Source of the DNA: Pelargonium cotyledonis
Taxonomy: Eukaryota; Streptophyta; Magnoliopsida; Geraniales; Geraniaceae
Direction: 5' to 3'
Length of the DNA stretch: 41,509 nt
NCBI GenBank assembly: GCA_036897625.1
Contig: JAYMTA010000102.1
Span: 1-41,509 of the forward strand
Positions within the stretch are counted from its first letter, which is position 1. Every line of letters starts with the position of its first letter. A model generated the notes under the pieces. That model saw only the letters and a list, made by a program, of their open reading frames with translations. It had not been told where the DNA came from and did not search any database. A program made the position numbers and the translations under genes. Positions 8,394 to 20,500 of this stretch are shown in pieces.

Positions 8394-11300
8394 ATGGCAG
8401 CTGCTAATCCTCAACCTCTGCAAGCGCGTCCCTATGACGAGCTCGCGCTGCTCCCGATTCCGATCGAGGACGACGAAGACGACGGCGGGGACTACAACGA
8501 CGACGACGGCATGGACGATGCTGAGGAGGCAGCTCCAGTGAATTCGGTGAAAGTTGGTGATCATCAAAGTGTAGTGGTGGCGTCTCGGACCAGTGAGCTC
8601 ACTCTCTCTTTTGAAGGCGAGGTCTATGTGTTCCCTGCTGTCACACCTGAAAAGGTACTGTATTTTTTAGTCTGTTTTTCGTTTTAATTTTAAGCTTTTC
8701 CATAAGCATAAGCGGTTGAGGTACTTAGAGAATAAGATGTTTAGTACAAATTAGTTTTCAAAATTGACTTGGTGGTTCATGTGAGGAATCTGCAATTTTT
8801 CTGTGGAGATGATGGATGTTCTGGTTGGAGCTACATGTAACTTGGTTTGACTTTTATGATGTGTACTTTTGCTGTTGTGAAAGGTTACAACTTTTAGATT
8901 GATTGATCTCTACTGTTTTTATGGCTAAACAGTGTACATGCACAGTGAGTGTAGCAGTATCTATTTCATACTCTGAGCTGTACTGCATATTAGGAAAATT
9001 ATTATAATGTGTTGCTGACATTTGAAAGTTATGTAAACTGCCAACGACCTTCTTGACATTTTTTTTTTGTTTTGTTTTTGTTGTTGTTGCTAAAATTGGG
9101 TTTCATAGCTGTTTTGTCTCGTCTGAGAATAGGGTTTCATAATTTGTCTCTGTATACTGTTACTCTAAGATGGTAATTCGGCTGGAATTTAATTTCTAAG
9201 AGGTCTTTCTCCACTTCTGCTGGGGGGAATGTTTGCCTAATGAGATGATCTATGGCTTTGTTGGATTTTATAAAAAAAGGTCCAAGCAGTGCTCTTGCTT
9301 CTGGGAGGACGGGATATTCCCACTGGTGTGCCTACAGTTGAAGTTCCTTTTGACCATAATAACAGGGTAATATGGTGTTTTATTATTGAGAGCAAATTTT
9401 TTACTAGAGCAAAGGAACATAAAGAAATATTGGGGTCAATATTTATGTGCATGTGTTATCTGGAACATTCTCTAGGGTGTGGCTGACACCCTAAAGCGCT
9501 CAAATTTTTCACGAAGAATAGCCTCACTAGTAAGGTTTCGTGAAAAGCGTAAGGAGAGATGCTTTGATAAGAAAATTAGGTATACTGTTCGGAAAGAGGT
9601 TGCTCAAAGGTAAGATGAGTTGCATTGATGGCGAAGTTTGATATTGTGGTTCTCTTCGATATGCTTTTTGGCTGATGCATCATTGCTGGTTCTGTATTTT
9701 TTATCATGGTAGAATGCACCGTAAGAATGGACAATTTGCATCCTTAAAAGAAAACTCTGGCGGCTCAAGTTGGGATTCAGCACAAAGTTGCCTTCAAGAT
9801 GGCACTCCTCATCTAGAAACTGTGTGAGTTCCATGCTTTTGTGGGGTTTTGGATCTTGGTTTGGTTAAACAAGTCACATGATTAAATGTGTGATTGATAC
9901 ATTTCAAGTGATACTGTATTAAGTTTAAATCATGTTTTTATTTTGCTATGTTTTCCAGTGTTCGGAGGTGTCAGCATTGTGGTGTGAGTGAAAATGATAC
10001 CCCTGCAATGCGACGTGGTCCAGCTGGACCAAGGACATTGTGTAATGCATGTGGGCTTATGTGGGCAAATAAGGTTTGTATGGCTTTGGTTTCTAACCAT
10101 CTTCCTCTTTTTGGATTTTCATAATTTGCGTTCTGTTTAATCATTATACAGAAAGACGTTAGTACAATAAGTACTTAGCATGTCAGTACGTCTATTATTT
10201 AGAAAGACTAGGTACGGGTTCGGTGAGGACGTGTCTAGCCTACCGATAAAAGTAAAATAGAAATGTGAGGCTTGCACGTGAGCCTCGCATGAGGGGGACT
10301 GGCGACTAAAAGTCGGACATTGGAAAAATATAAAATGAATGAGGTATATATGGTGGTACAAGTTGGAACTCTACTTAAAAATGTTTTAGAAGTGAAAACC
10401 CAAACCATTATATGTAGCCCATTATCAAAGTAACAACTATAATGACAACATTTCGAACATGTCATCTTATTTACAATTGTTCATTGTTTAAACTGTTGGT
10501 TGTATTTTCAGGGAACATTAAGAGATCTCAGTAAGGGAGGAAGGAATTTTCCTTTGGATCATCATGAACCAGTATGTACCATTATAACGAGCTGTAATTT
10601 TTTTCTTTTAGAATACATATTTGCTTCAATTTCAGAAGCCACAGACCACAGACAAAATGTTAGATGCATACTATAATTGCATTTCTCCTTATTGTTAGCT
10701 CATGTTTGGTTTGCCCTGTGTTTTCAAAATCAAATTTTTGTTCTGTTTTGGTGCGTGTATAGCAGCATTTTCTCAATCCAATATTTTCCTATAGCTGAAC
10801 TGAACTTTATTTTATTAATATACAATTTCTACTGTCTAATTCCTGGCTTTTATTTGGCTTGCTTTTGGTTGATGGATCCTTGTGGGTTGGAATCTTTTAA
10901 TACAGTTGGCTGAGTGATTCATAATGTTAACTCTTTTCAATAATCCACTTTCGTTCTTGCTGTTAGTAGCTTTATTTATTTCTCGAAGTTATTATATGAC
11001 CACAGGAAACCCCAATTGATGTCAAACCTCCAATAATGGAAGGAGAATTCTCTGGCAACCATGATGAGCATGTAATATTTCTTGCACCGATTTCAGTTAT
11101 CTCATTAACAGAGTAGACTTGCATTATGTATACTTCTCATGGTTGTTGAATCAAGATTCGTATCGTGAATCATTTGAGCTATTTTTGAATTATAGGATTC
11201 ATAGTTATTTATTTATTTTATAATTTAAGTTATATATAGTTCACAAGGTAATTTGTAATTCTTTTTAGTATAATATCATAGTGTATTAATGTATTATAAT

Positions 11301-12992
11301 AATGTGGAGCTTATGCTTACAAATACCTAATCTTCTATGTCTTAACTCTGAATCTCTGATGAGTGATAACTCTTCACATTTCTAAACAAAATCAAATTTG
11401 AAAAGTTATAGATTATACAATTTTAATTAATTATTATTGGTATTATTGGGGTTTTAAGTGAAGATAGGAAGTAAATAGTATGTTGGGCCTTGTATATATT
11501 GATGGGCTTGCTGTTGTAACAAAGATTTGTGGCACAAATTAAGAAAAAAAATATCAATATTTTTTGAATCGTGTGTATCACTCGATACACACCGGTTCAG
11601 TATGATACTACAGATTTATACCCCTAACGATACAAATATAGGATTTGTATCGGTTAGTTGTATCGTATCAAATCTCGTACATATCGTACGATACTAACTA
11701 TGATACTTCTAAGCTGACCTCTGGAACTCCTGATGATCCTTCAAAGGCAATTACTGAAAGATTAAAAAATTCTTCTGTTAATCCAGATGAGGAAGTATGC
11801 TAGAAATACCAGCTAATTTATGACTTAAAATTGATAAATTTAGTTTTGTGCCCACTTTTGATTGAATGCCATACAATTTAGAAGTGTTTAGGGCAAGACT
11901 TTAATTCATCACATGGCTGCTTAAAAAAATGTAACTTTGTTACTGTTTGCACCATTTTTTCTCAGCTAACAATATTATGTTTCATTTTCTGGCTTTACTA
12001 ATGTAAAATTTCTGAACCAAGTCCACTTGTAATGACATGTTCAGCTCTAACTTTAATAGCTGCAATTTTGTGAGGAATATTTAAAACAGTTAATTATGTG
12101 CTATTAATTGGAATTTAGTACATAGTAAATGGATTTTGTGGCTTGATTGTTAGTATTTACTTGATATTAATCATTTTTTAATTAAAACTTTTTAGGTGAC
12201 TTAGTCCAGGGTAATTCTAGTGTTTAACCCATGGCATTGGTGTTATTATTTATTAGCACATAATCTAGAGCGCAAGTGATGTTCGTCGAACAATAAAGCG
12301 TAGGCATTTGATTACTGGAGAGAATATTGGCATCGATGGTAACATCATTTATTCATTTTTTCCAATTTGGTAATTTATTTAGTATAGTAGGCCATTGACT
12401 TGGAAGATAATTTTAGAGTACTGCAACAAGAACAATGGTTTTAATTTTTCATCTGTATTAATCAGTTATTGTTTGTAATGCTTTCAATTCCATGTACTGC
12501 AGGGTTTCCCTGATACTGCTGAAGATCTTACGAGCACTTTACCCATGGTTATTGTACGTTCTTCAGCTAACAATGATGAGCAGGTACCAATTAATTCGAT
12601 GGCCTGTCTTATATGCAGATTATTATTACTATCTACTACGAAAACCATGGAGGATAACATTCAGTTTCAATGGCCTCTCATTCTGTCGTGATTTTTGACT
12701 CCCTTTTTTCTCTTTAAACATGTGTGCACGGATAAATGGCGTATAAAGACATGAACACATAAATTCAGTCTGAATAATGATAGTCATTGCAAAATCTCTA
12801 ACTATTCTAGAAAAGATGCCATCCCTAACAAATAGGGATTGAGGAGACTAAATAAGGCTTTTTAGGTGGGTACATGGATTGAAATTATCATTTTTAAGGA
12901 TTTTGGCTTCTATACAGGAACCTCTGGCTGAGCTTGCTAATCCATCAGATACTGATATTGACATTCCTGCTTTGGATAAAAATAAGGTATAG
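8394..12992 (+). CDS. GATA24: TIFY-CCT-GATA transcription factor (ZIM/ZML group, GATA24-like)
   Basis: A nuclear DNA-binding regulator. The Arabidopsis ZIM/ZML1/ZML2 relatives act in light responses and growth. Ten exons join in frame to 356 aa: 8394-8654, 9280-9366, 9476-9609, 9713-9823, 9959-10073, 10512-10571, 11006-11071, 11714-11794, 12503-12583, 12918-12992. In order there are an acidic N-terminus (about 25-46), a TIFY domain with the TLSFEG variant typical of this group (about 66-101), and a basic CCT domain (about 124-171). Next is a GATA zinc finger C-x2-C-x20-C-x2-C (Cys202, 205, 226, 229), then an acidic Ser/Asp-rich tail. All expected blocks are present and intact. The start is the only ATG that gives the full N-terminus. 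The last codons read GTA TAG, overlapping a possible donor, so the extreme C-terminus could differ. Exon 8 (27 codons) is preceded by a transposon and could be skipped without frame loss. Confidence 0.93.
11137..11703. mobile_element. Non-autonomous DNA transposon in GATA intron 7
   Basis: A 567-bp AT-rich segment with many ATCGTATC/GATACGAT motifs is flanked by direct repeats TACTTC at 11131-11136 and 11704-11709. Its ends are imperfectly inverted: TCATGGTTGTTGAATC on the left, complement TCATAGTTAGTATC on the right. The right end lies about 10 bp from the AG acceptor of exon 8 (11712-11713). The superfamily is uncertain. No coding capacity. Confidence 0.65.
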
Positions 12993-13035
12993 ATTTCCTT
13001 CACATCTTGCAAGGCAAGAGCATTTGGGTACGAAG

Positions 13036-13435
13036 TAGAGCTGGCAATCTGCGTGAGTGTCGTGTTCGTGTCATGCTGAAGGTTGTTTGTGTGTAGCACG
13101 ACCCAACACGAGCACGACATGTTTAGTAATCGTGCTGTGCAGCCCAAAATGAACGCACACGACATGTTTGACACGGTAACTAAAAGAACCATGTTGACAC
13201 GACTAGATTGACAAGAACACGTTATACACAATAGAACCAACACGTTTGACAAGAACACGACTCAAAACATACTGCACAATAGAAAACCTAACTAATCGTG
13301 CTTGTGTTTTGGAGGTCCAACACAAACACGACATGATTACTAAACGTGATGCATTCTCCAACATGTGCACAATACGATTACAAAATGTGAGTCCAAACAC
13401 TCTAATTTCGTGTCATGTGTCGATTGCCAGCTCTA
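13036..13435. mobile_element. hAT-type MITE, 400 bp, in the GATA 3' region
   Basis: A perfect 14-bp terminal inverted repeat (TAGAGCTGGCAATC) bounds exactly 400 bp. Flanking 8-bp target duplications are GTACGAAG (13028-13035) and GAACTAAG (13436-13443), 6 of 8 matching. The ends fit the hAT terminal consensus. The interior is rich in repeated ACGACATG/AACACG motifs, and open frames in it are chance. It lies 43 bp after the GATA stop codon, so it is probably transcribed as part of the 3' UTR. Confidence 0.8.
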
Positions 13436-13632
13436 GAACTAAGTTGTGAATTATCTGATTTTAGTTTACATACAGGTCTAAGTTATTGTTCATGACACGG
13501 ATAACGAGTGAATTGTAAGTTGTACAAAGAGCCGTGACTTGGAATCTGAAGTTCGTGAGGAGTTTGGACCGGTGATGGTAACCTGAAGCATTTAGCTGAC
13601 ATTATGCTATTTGGTGACAGTAAATATTGATT

Positions 13633-13746
13633 AGAGAAATGGAATCCTTGAATCTGTGTGAATGTGAAGAGATGTGCAGTGTAATGTTGAGAGAAATGGA
13701 ATCCTTGAATCTGTGTGAATGTGAAGAGATGTGCAGTGTAATGTTG
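13633..13746 (+). repeat. 57-bp perfect tandem duplication in the likely GATA 3' UTR
   Basis: Copies at 13633-13689 and 13690-13746 are identical by eye, both beginning AGAGAAATGGAATCC. Identity suggests a recent duplication or a polymorphic site. Confidence 0.9.
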
Positions 13747-13843
13747 TAATTTGTTGGTGGGGAGCAGTGAGATTCCCTATATTCAATAGCTCTCAGAACA
13801 CCAAAAATGCATATAATTGTAGTAGATGTATATTACATTTGAC

Positions 13844-13849
13844 AATAAA
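13844..13849 (+). terminator. Candidate poly(A) signal of the GATA gene
   Basis: An AATAAA hexamer lies about 850 nt after the stop (about 450 without the MITE). It is followed by A/T-rich sequence. Assignment rests on position only. Confidence 0.4.
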
Positions 13850-14109
13850 ATACTCAAACTAAATAGATTTTAGAATAATAATAATAAAAAGATTGAGAGA
13901 ATAGCTTTATCAATGTACCTAGATTGTAACATTATATTTCAAGTAATAAGCTTCTTAATTGCTTTGCAATGGAATGTACTATGTTGCATTAGAATGCTTT
14001 TATGTACAATAGCAACATATTTTAACAAAATTTTCTTGGTTATGTTCCTTAACCAATAATATCAGGTACTTGGAAAATTGCTGCATTGTAACTATTGATT
14101 GAGTGAGCC

Positions 14110-14115
14110 TTTATT
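14110..14115 (-). terminator. Candidate poly(A) signal of the SABRE gene
   Basis: AATAAA on the minus strand, about 400 nt after the SABRE stop at 14516-14518. With the plus-strand signal at 13844 it would leave about 260 bp between the two convergent transcripts. Position-based inference. Confidence 0.35.
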
Positions 14116-14515
14116 CTATTTTCTGCATGTATATTGAATGTATGTACAAAATTTGTGGATTATAGCTCAAAACTTATAGAGCCAGTCCCATTCGGTAGTG
14201 TTTTCTACTCATGCTACTTGCTCTATATAAATATACAAATAAACAAATACTGAACATTGTTGAGCTGAGCCTAGAGAGAGCAGGTACAGTAGCTAGTATA
14301 GACGAAACACCAGTAGAAGTGTACAATGAAGACTACTCGAATGCGTCTGCATGCAAAATTGCAATCATGGCATTTCACGTACCGACAGGCTTGCCAACCA
14401 CTTGACGTTCATCATCCATCAAGGCAGTTATACTGGCGCTTCAGCTTGTACGTCAGAGTGAACACTTGGCATATGCTCCATTTGGAAAAAATTACAGAGG
14501 CTATGACAGGCGTTT

Positions 14516-17500
14516 CTACTCATGAAAATCCTCATAAGGTGAAGAGCCGCTAGAAGAATCAGATTCAAATGGTGTGGATTCTGTTGGAGATGACGGAAGC
14601 AGTTCTACCTGTTGGGAGGAGGAAGATCCTGAATACGAAATGAAATGTCAGTATGTGTCAACTCCATGTGAGTTCAAGAACACGCATCAGGCACCCCAAT
14701 AGTTCAAATAATCGATAAACATTCTAATAACCATGAAGCAAGAACTGAGCACAATTCCCATTTGGATTGTATAAGATTACTATTAGGCTACATGAAAATG
14801 TTTGGGAGGTCAACTTTATTGTTGCAGTTTTCACTGGCACCCTTATATATAACTTAATTCTCTTTTTTTATCTATCGAATGTAGGATTTTTTATCATCAC
14901 TTTCAATAAATTCTCTTTTTTTATCTATCGAATGTAGGATTTTTTATCATCACTTTCAATAATTTTCAAGGTTAAATGAATCAGGGTTTGAACGAGAGCA
15001 AATCAGTGACAGTATATAACATCCTTGAGAGCATATACTGCCGCGCTTCCTTTCTCTCAACATTCCCAGACATGAACTACTAAGGATTTCAACCTGCTAT
15101 TTCATGTTTGCAGCAGTGCCAAAGGATTACAAGGCCCAAGATCCTTGTCAGGGAATCATATTCTCCACAATAATTCATGCACATAGGGATGCAAAGCTGA
15201 TTAACAATAAAAGGAAAACAAAATCGCACTAACCTTTTCTCGATCGAAATTTCTTTGTGTGCCTCCTAATGAGCTTTTTAGCTTTTGTTATTGTGAGCTG
15301 CCGTGCAAAGGGAGAAAACTCTACATCACTTTCACTCCATTCACCCTGGAAATCATTTTCTGCTTCACCCCTCATAGTGCGCAGCACAAATGCCTTGGCC
15401 TTGCGGCGCTGAGTATTAAAAAGGCCCCGTATTGAAGTAACAAATCCATCACCTGCTCCATCACCAGGACGCTTAGGCCAGGATAATGGGTACTGATCAG
15501 ATTTCCCTGTCTGACCTTCATTGTCACTCAAATTAAGATCAGCGTCGGGAAAAGCACTGCTACTGGGCTCCCTTTGATGACCGCTGCGTAGTTTGTCTTT
15601 GAATTTCTTACCCTAACAGTAAAAGAGCATGACAATTCAGTTTTTTCTTTTGGTTGATGAACATAACTTTCCTGACAAGACAACATTTTCATGTTTTGTG
15701 CGTGTAGAGAGAATCTAAGCCATGATGACACAAATTCACTTGTACCCACCCCAATGAATTTGTGGGCAGAGAGCCCCACATTGGATCCAAGTAAATTTAA
15801 TGAAACATTCTAGTTTGATAGATGGCTCAATCTAAGCCATAACCTCTTGGCCGATTCTCTATACAGGACAAATTATATTGTATCATATATACATGTGAAA
15901 TGTGTGTCATAATCATCAAATATGATACGGTAAAACTTGCTAGTGTGAATCTCTGAGAAGTATGATGGTGAGAAGTATGATAAAATAGCACACTATATAC
16001 CTGCATTCCTGTCAGAGACTTTAGGACTCCCCATACGAAATGCTTCTTCACTCGTGAAGCCAGTCTCATCCAAGATCCAGTGAACTCAGCGCGATGAAAA
16101 GTATCTATCAGCAACTTAATATCAGTCATAACCCATATGGATCCCTCGTAAGTAAGCAGTAGCTCGACCTGCAAAAGAATAGCACAAGAGATTACTCCAA
16201 CAACCAGAAAATCCTAGTTCAAAATACTAAAGTATGATTTCAAGCAGACCAACCTGACTAATTTTGATATTGTGAAACTCCATTGCTTTTTGAGGCCTTG
16301 TTCTTTTCTCTTCTTGCACTTTCGCCACCTTCTTTTCTTCATGAGATGTTCGACCCGCTTTGATAGCTTTGGGGTCTTTTAATTTATTTTTAGAAGACTC
16401 ATCCAGCTGTGCAATAGCACCAAGCGCTGCATCTTTAGGAGAAGAAATGCCTGTAGCGTGAACCTGTAAGACAAGTTCATTTGCAACAGATTCTGCCACA
16501 GTTTCCTCCCACGTTCTGTCAAATGAAGAAGTTCGTCTTAGCTCTGGAGTTGAGCCGGAAACACTACTTGTTTTCACGCTTTGCAACTTTGATGCCTGCT
16601 CAGAAGTTCAAATACAAGGTCAGAATAAGAACTACAGCTTTATTTTGCTCCTCAATCAAGAGACCAAGTTCTCGGAAATCATGCCTAAAAAGAGTTTCAA
16701 TAGTATCCTTGATCATATTTATTAATTATTTGTTTTATGAAGCACATGATTTGTCCATTCCTAAGCTATCAAATCAATCAAAACAGCCAATTTTTATTCT
16801 TACAGATTCTAAAATGCACTAGGAACAATATTTTGAATAGTATACTCAGGAAACTTACTTGGTTGGAATCTCCTGAAGTGGACGGCTGATTAGCAAAAGG
16901 TACCGCAGAGGCACCTGATTTGGACAAACCCTCTGATTCTTTTGATGAACGATTGCTTGATGCAGAAGCTTCTGGGATGGTTGAGCCTTTGCGTACACGT
17001 TTTGCACCAGCAGTAGTTGAAACCTTCCAAACTTCCTGCATGACATCATGAGAATCAATAATTTCCAAGTACAATTTTTCTGTCTTCTCTTTTGTTTGCA
17101 GATTCACCAGAAAAGTTCTAAAATACTAAAGCTCAAGCTGACCTGTCGTCTTTGTGAATCTTGCTCTTCATATGGAAAAATGTAATCCCATATCACTTTG
17201 TATGTTGTTTCCATCATATGTATCTTAAGGGGATAAATCTCAACCTGCAGTGTACAAAATAAATACATAAATGCTACACTAGTATCTCAAGGGGATACAT
17301 CTCAACCTGATAATTTGCTGTGATTCATGTAAGCTGTATTTTAAAATCTTTTCTGCTCGATAAAAATAAAACATACATACACACTAAAATAAATATATTT
17401 TACAAAGAGTAATGATGAGTTCAGCAAGGAATAAGAAACTCAGGCCAAGACAACATGTGGCCATTTGGGATTTCTCATTCAGCACCAAGCTTAGTTCTAC

Positions 17501-20500
17501 TATCTTATTACCCATCCAAGACCCCAAGCACTCCCAAACCACTAAGCTCATCTAGGCACTGATGTGAGTGAGTCCCACTTACAGAAAGTACATTTCCAGT
17601 ATTGGTGTGATTAAAGCAATTGTCTTTCTACTTAAACCTGGACGAAAGTGAAAGAACAAGTGCCATCTCATTGAATTTAAATGCACCTCTTCTGTTTTTT
17701 CTTCCTTTTCAATTATCTTCAAGTCTTTATCGGTACGTTAGTCATTTCAGCCTGTATTTTCTTTTCAAATAATTGCAGGTTGTTTCAGATAAACCGTCTT
17801 TTTCTTCAATAATATATAATTAGAGAAACCAGCTAAGTTCAGAAGCTATATTCCGAGATGCTGGCTCTTAGATAAATAACCTAATCATGTATCTAGTGTA
17901 TGCTGTACCCATTCTTTCTTTTCAGCTGGATTTCAGATCTGTACATTAATTTTCTTCATTAATCCAATTAGCTTTACCACTCATGAAGTTACTTCTAAAA
18001 TTTTACTTCCTCATTATTTATGTAGTGTTATTTGCATTTTATTAACTTTGTACATTTTGCTGTTGTTTCCTTTAAGCCTTGGTGTATGTACTAGCTTTCT
18101 TATTCCTCTCTTGGGATTAATTAAGCTTTAGTAATAGAAGTACTTATTGATATACTTTTCTCCTTTCAAATCCTTCCTTTTGATAACGAGATACAAAATA
18201 CTCAGTTGTACTTTTCATATTAGCGCCTCACGTGTACTTGTTGCCTTTGATCACCTTGGCTACAATTTCCTCCCCAAGTAATATGATGAAGCTAATTAAT
18301 TTGCACCATAATTAGGCTTTTTGGCCTTACACACGACACAAGCAGACATGCCTGATAAACTCGTGTTTCTGAGTCAGAAAGAGAATGAGACCAGTAGGGA
18401 TAACACAATATACAACCTCCTGCTGAGGCTTGTCCTCACGATGGCATTCATATATGGCTTATTCATTTCAGGCATCAGATTTCAATTGTTATGGGTCTTA
18501 TGGCTGCTTGCTCATGTATACTGGATGTATGATAGCTGAAAACGCAACAAAAACTCATACCCAAAACATAGAAAGATGGGCATCACTTCATATCCTTTTC
18601 CTCTCCTTCCTATCAAGCATTTCTTTTCTTCCTGTTAAGTTTGGCATTACCATGTCTGTCTTATTTCTAACTATGTAAACTTTAGTCTCTCCCAAGTCCC
18701 AAGTTCACCTAGTTGAATTCCCTCATCCTTCACACACTTGAGCATTTACCTACCCATGCTACACATCCCCAAGCCATATAGAAACAGCTCTCGGCCTCTC
18801 CCTTGTCTTATCTTACCTATTACACATTCTTGTCTTATCTTAAATATTCATAACTGTCGAAGCCTTACTAAGCCCTACAAATGATGCACCAGGCATGTTA
18901 AAACAAGTCTTACGAAGGATCTCGAGTCCCTCAAACACACAGATATATTGAATTTCTGATATGCTTTATATAGCTAGACCCACCAAATGCAGTTTCCATT
19001 ATAAGCATACACACCGAATGTTAAACTTGATATTCAAAGTGAGAACACAAGTATAGTTAGATAAAGATGTTACCTGGAAAAGTTCAAAAACAGTGTTTCC
19101 ATTCTTTGGAAGTCCTTGCTTTGCATCTACACGAAGCATGACTTTTCTGCAACCAAAATATTAGATATCAAAACTTTTCTAACATGTCATAAGAGTAATA
19201 GTAAGGGTACCTAACCATATCTGTTTACAAGAATACATTAAATACACAACCATACAAATTGTAGAAGTTCAAACAGTAAGAGTGACACAACTCCATGGTA
19301 GATTAGAACCAAATCTCGAATAAAAGATCATTATCTGGAAAGCCACCATTAAAAAGTTTGTATTCATCGCAATTTTAATAAATGCCGGACGCCACAAAAA
19401 TGTTAAATTAAGAGAATCTAATTATATATTTTTGATGTATGATATTTGTGTTCATTGAGTCATATCAGTCCACAAGGCAAATTGTTAGCCAGTAGATGAG
19501 ACAATGAATAAGAAACCAAAATACACATATTATAGGCATTTCAGAATAACAACAAAAAGGAGATGAAAAAAGAAATTACAAATTCTCCCACAAAGTAATT
19601 ACTAATACCACACAAATAAAACTTATTAAAACACTATATACAGCAAACAAACAGAAAAGGATCATACTTTCCCCATTCAGGAGGAGGATTCCAAGCTGAT
19701 AGAACCATATTGGACTTGGCATTAGGTTGGCAGTTCCTCAGAACAAAGTACTTTGTCGTTAACACTGCAACACCGATATCTTTGTAATCCCGATCAAAAT
19801 CAAAAACCTATTGATAGGGAGTCCGCAAAATGTTATGATGTATCATGTACATTACAGGAAAACAAATGCAACCAAACTGTAACTGAAAATTCCAAACATT
19901 TGTACTGATCAACATAATAAGAAAAACACATGAGAGGAATATCAAATTAATACTATGTATGAAGCATATTACACAAACCAAATTAACTTTCCAACTATTC
20001 AATTACTCAATTTAGATAGGCTGTGTAAAGGTTCTCATCCACAATTAACTTTCCAACTATTCTATTACTCAAATTATCTTGATTGAAGATTATTTGAACA
20101 TTTCTATTCAGGCCTTGGTGTTCGTCCCAGGACATGTCATCTAGTCTAGCAATTTCCACAGGCCTTAGATTGGCCTCCTCATGTCATTAGGTAGTGGTCC
20201 AAGGATTACAAAAAGAGCTATCTCAAGAGCATATCAGTCTAAAACAATTAATGACATCTGTCAAAGTTTGTACATAAAGAGTTATTTCAAATATTTGACA
20301 TGAAAAGAGCATAATATGATTACATAGAGCATTAAAGTAAGAAGTACATATGGAGTATCATAATCACTGCAATGGTCAAATGGAACTTCGAAACACATAT
20401 GCACACGCGCGCGCGCGCACACACACACACAAGCAATACATGTTAAGAAGCAGGTTTAAGAATTGTTGAACAAGCACTTTTCAGATGGAAACAAATATGA

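Noticed and set aside
10137..10465. Minus-strand open frames and short palindromes in GATA intron 5
   Set aside because: GAGGCT...AGCCTC can form a small hairpin, but no transposon ends or target duplications were found and the frames resemble nothing.
12270..12339. Possible extra GATA exon between exons 8 and 9 (AG before AGCGCAAGTG, donor-like GGTAAC)
   Set aside because: At 70 nt it would shift the frame into exon 9, and it matches no family sequence; exon 8 joins exon 9 in phase 0 without it.
13036..13435. Open frames of 65-136 codons on both strands
   Set aside because: They lie in the hAT MITE and reflect its internal repeats, not a protein.
16610..16700. Open stretch on the minus strand upstream of SABRE exon 20 (reads ...LFRHDFRELGLLIEEQNK...)
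   Set aside because: It ends in TGA just before the exon 20 acceptor and is absent from the family; the flanking exons join in frame without it.
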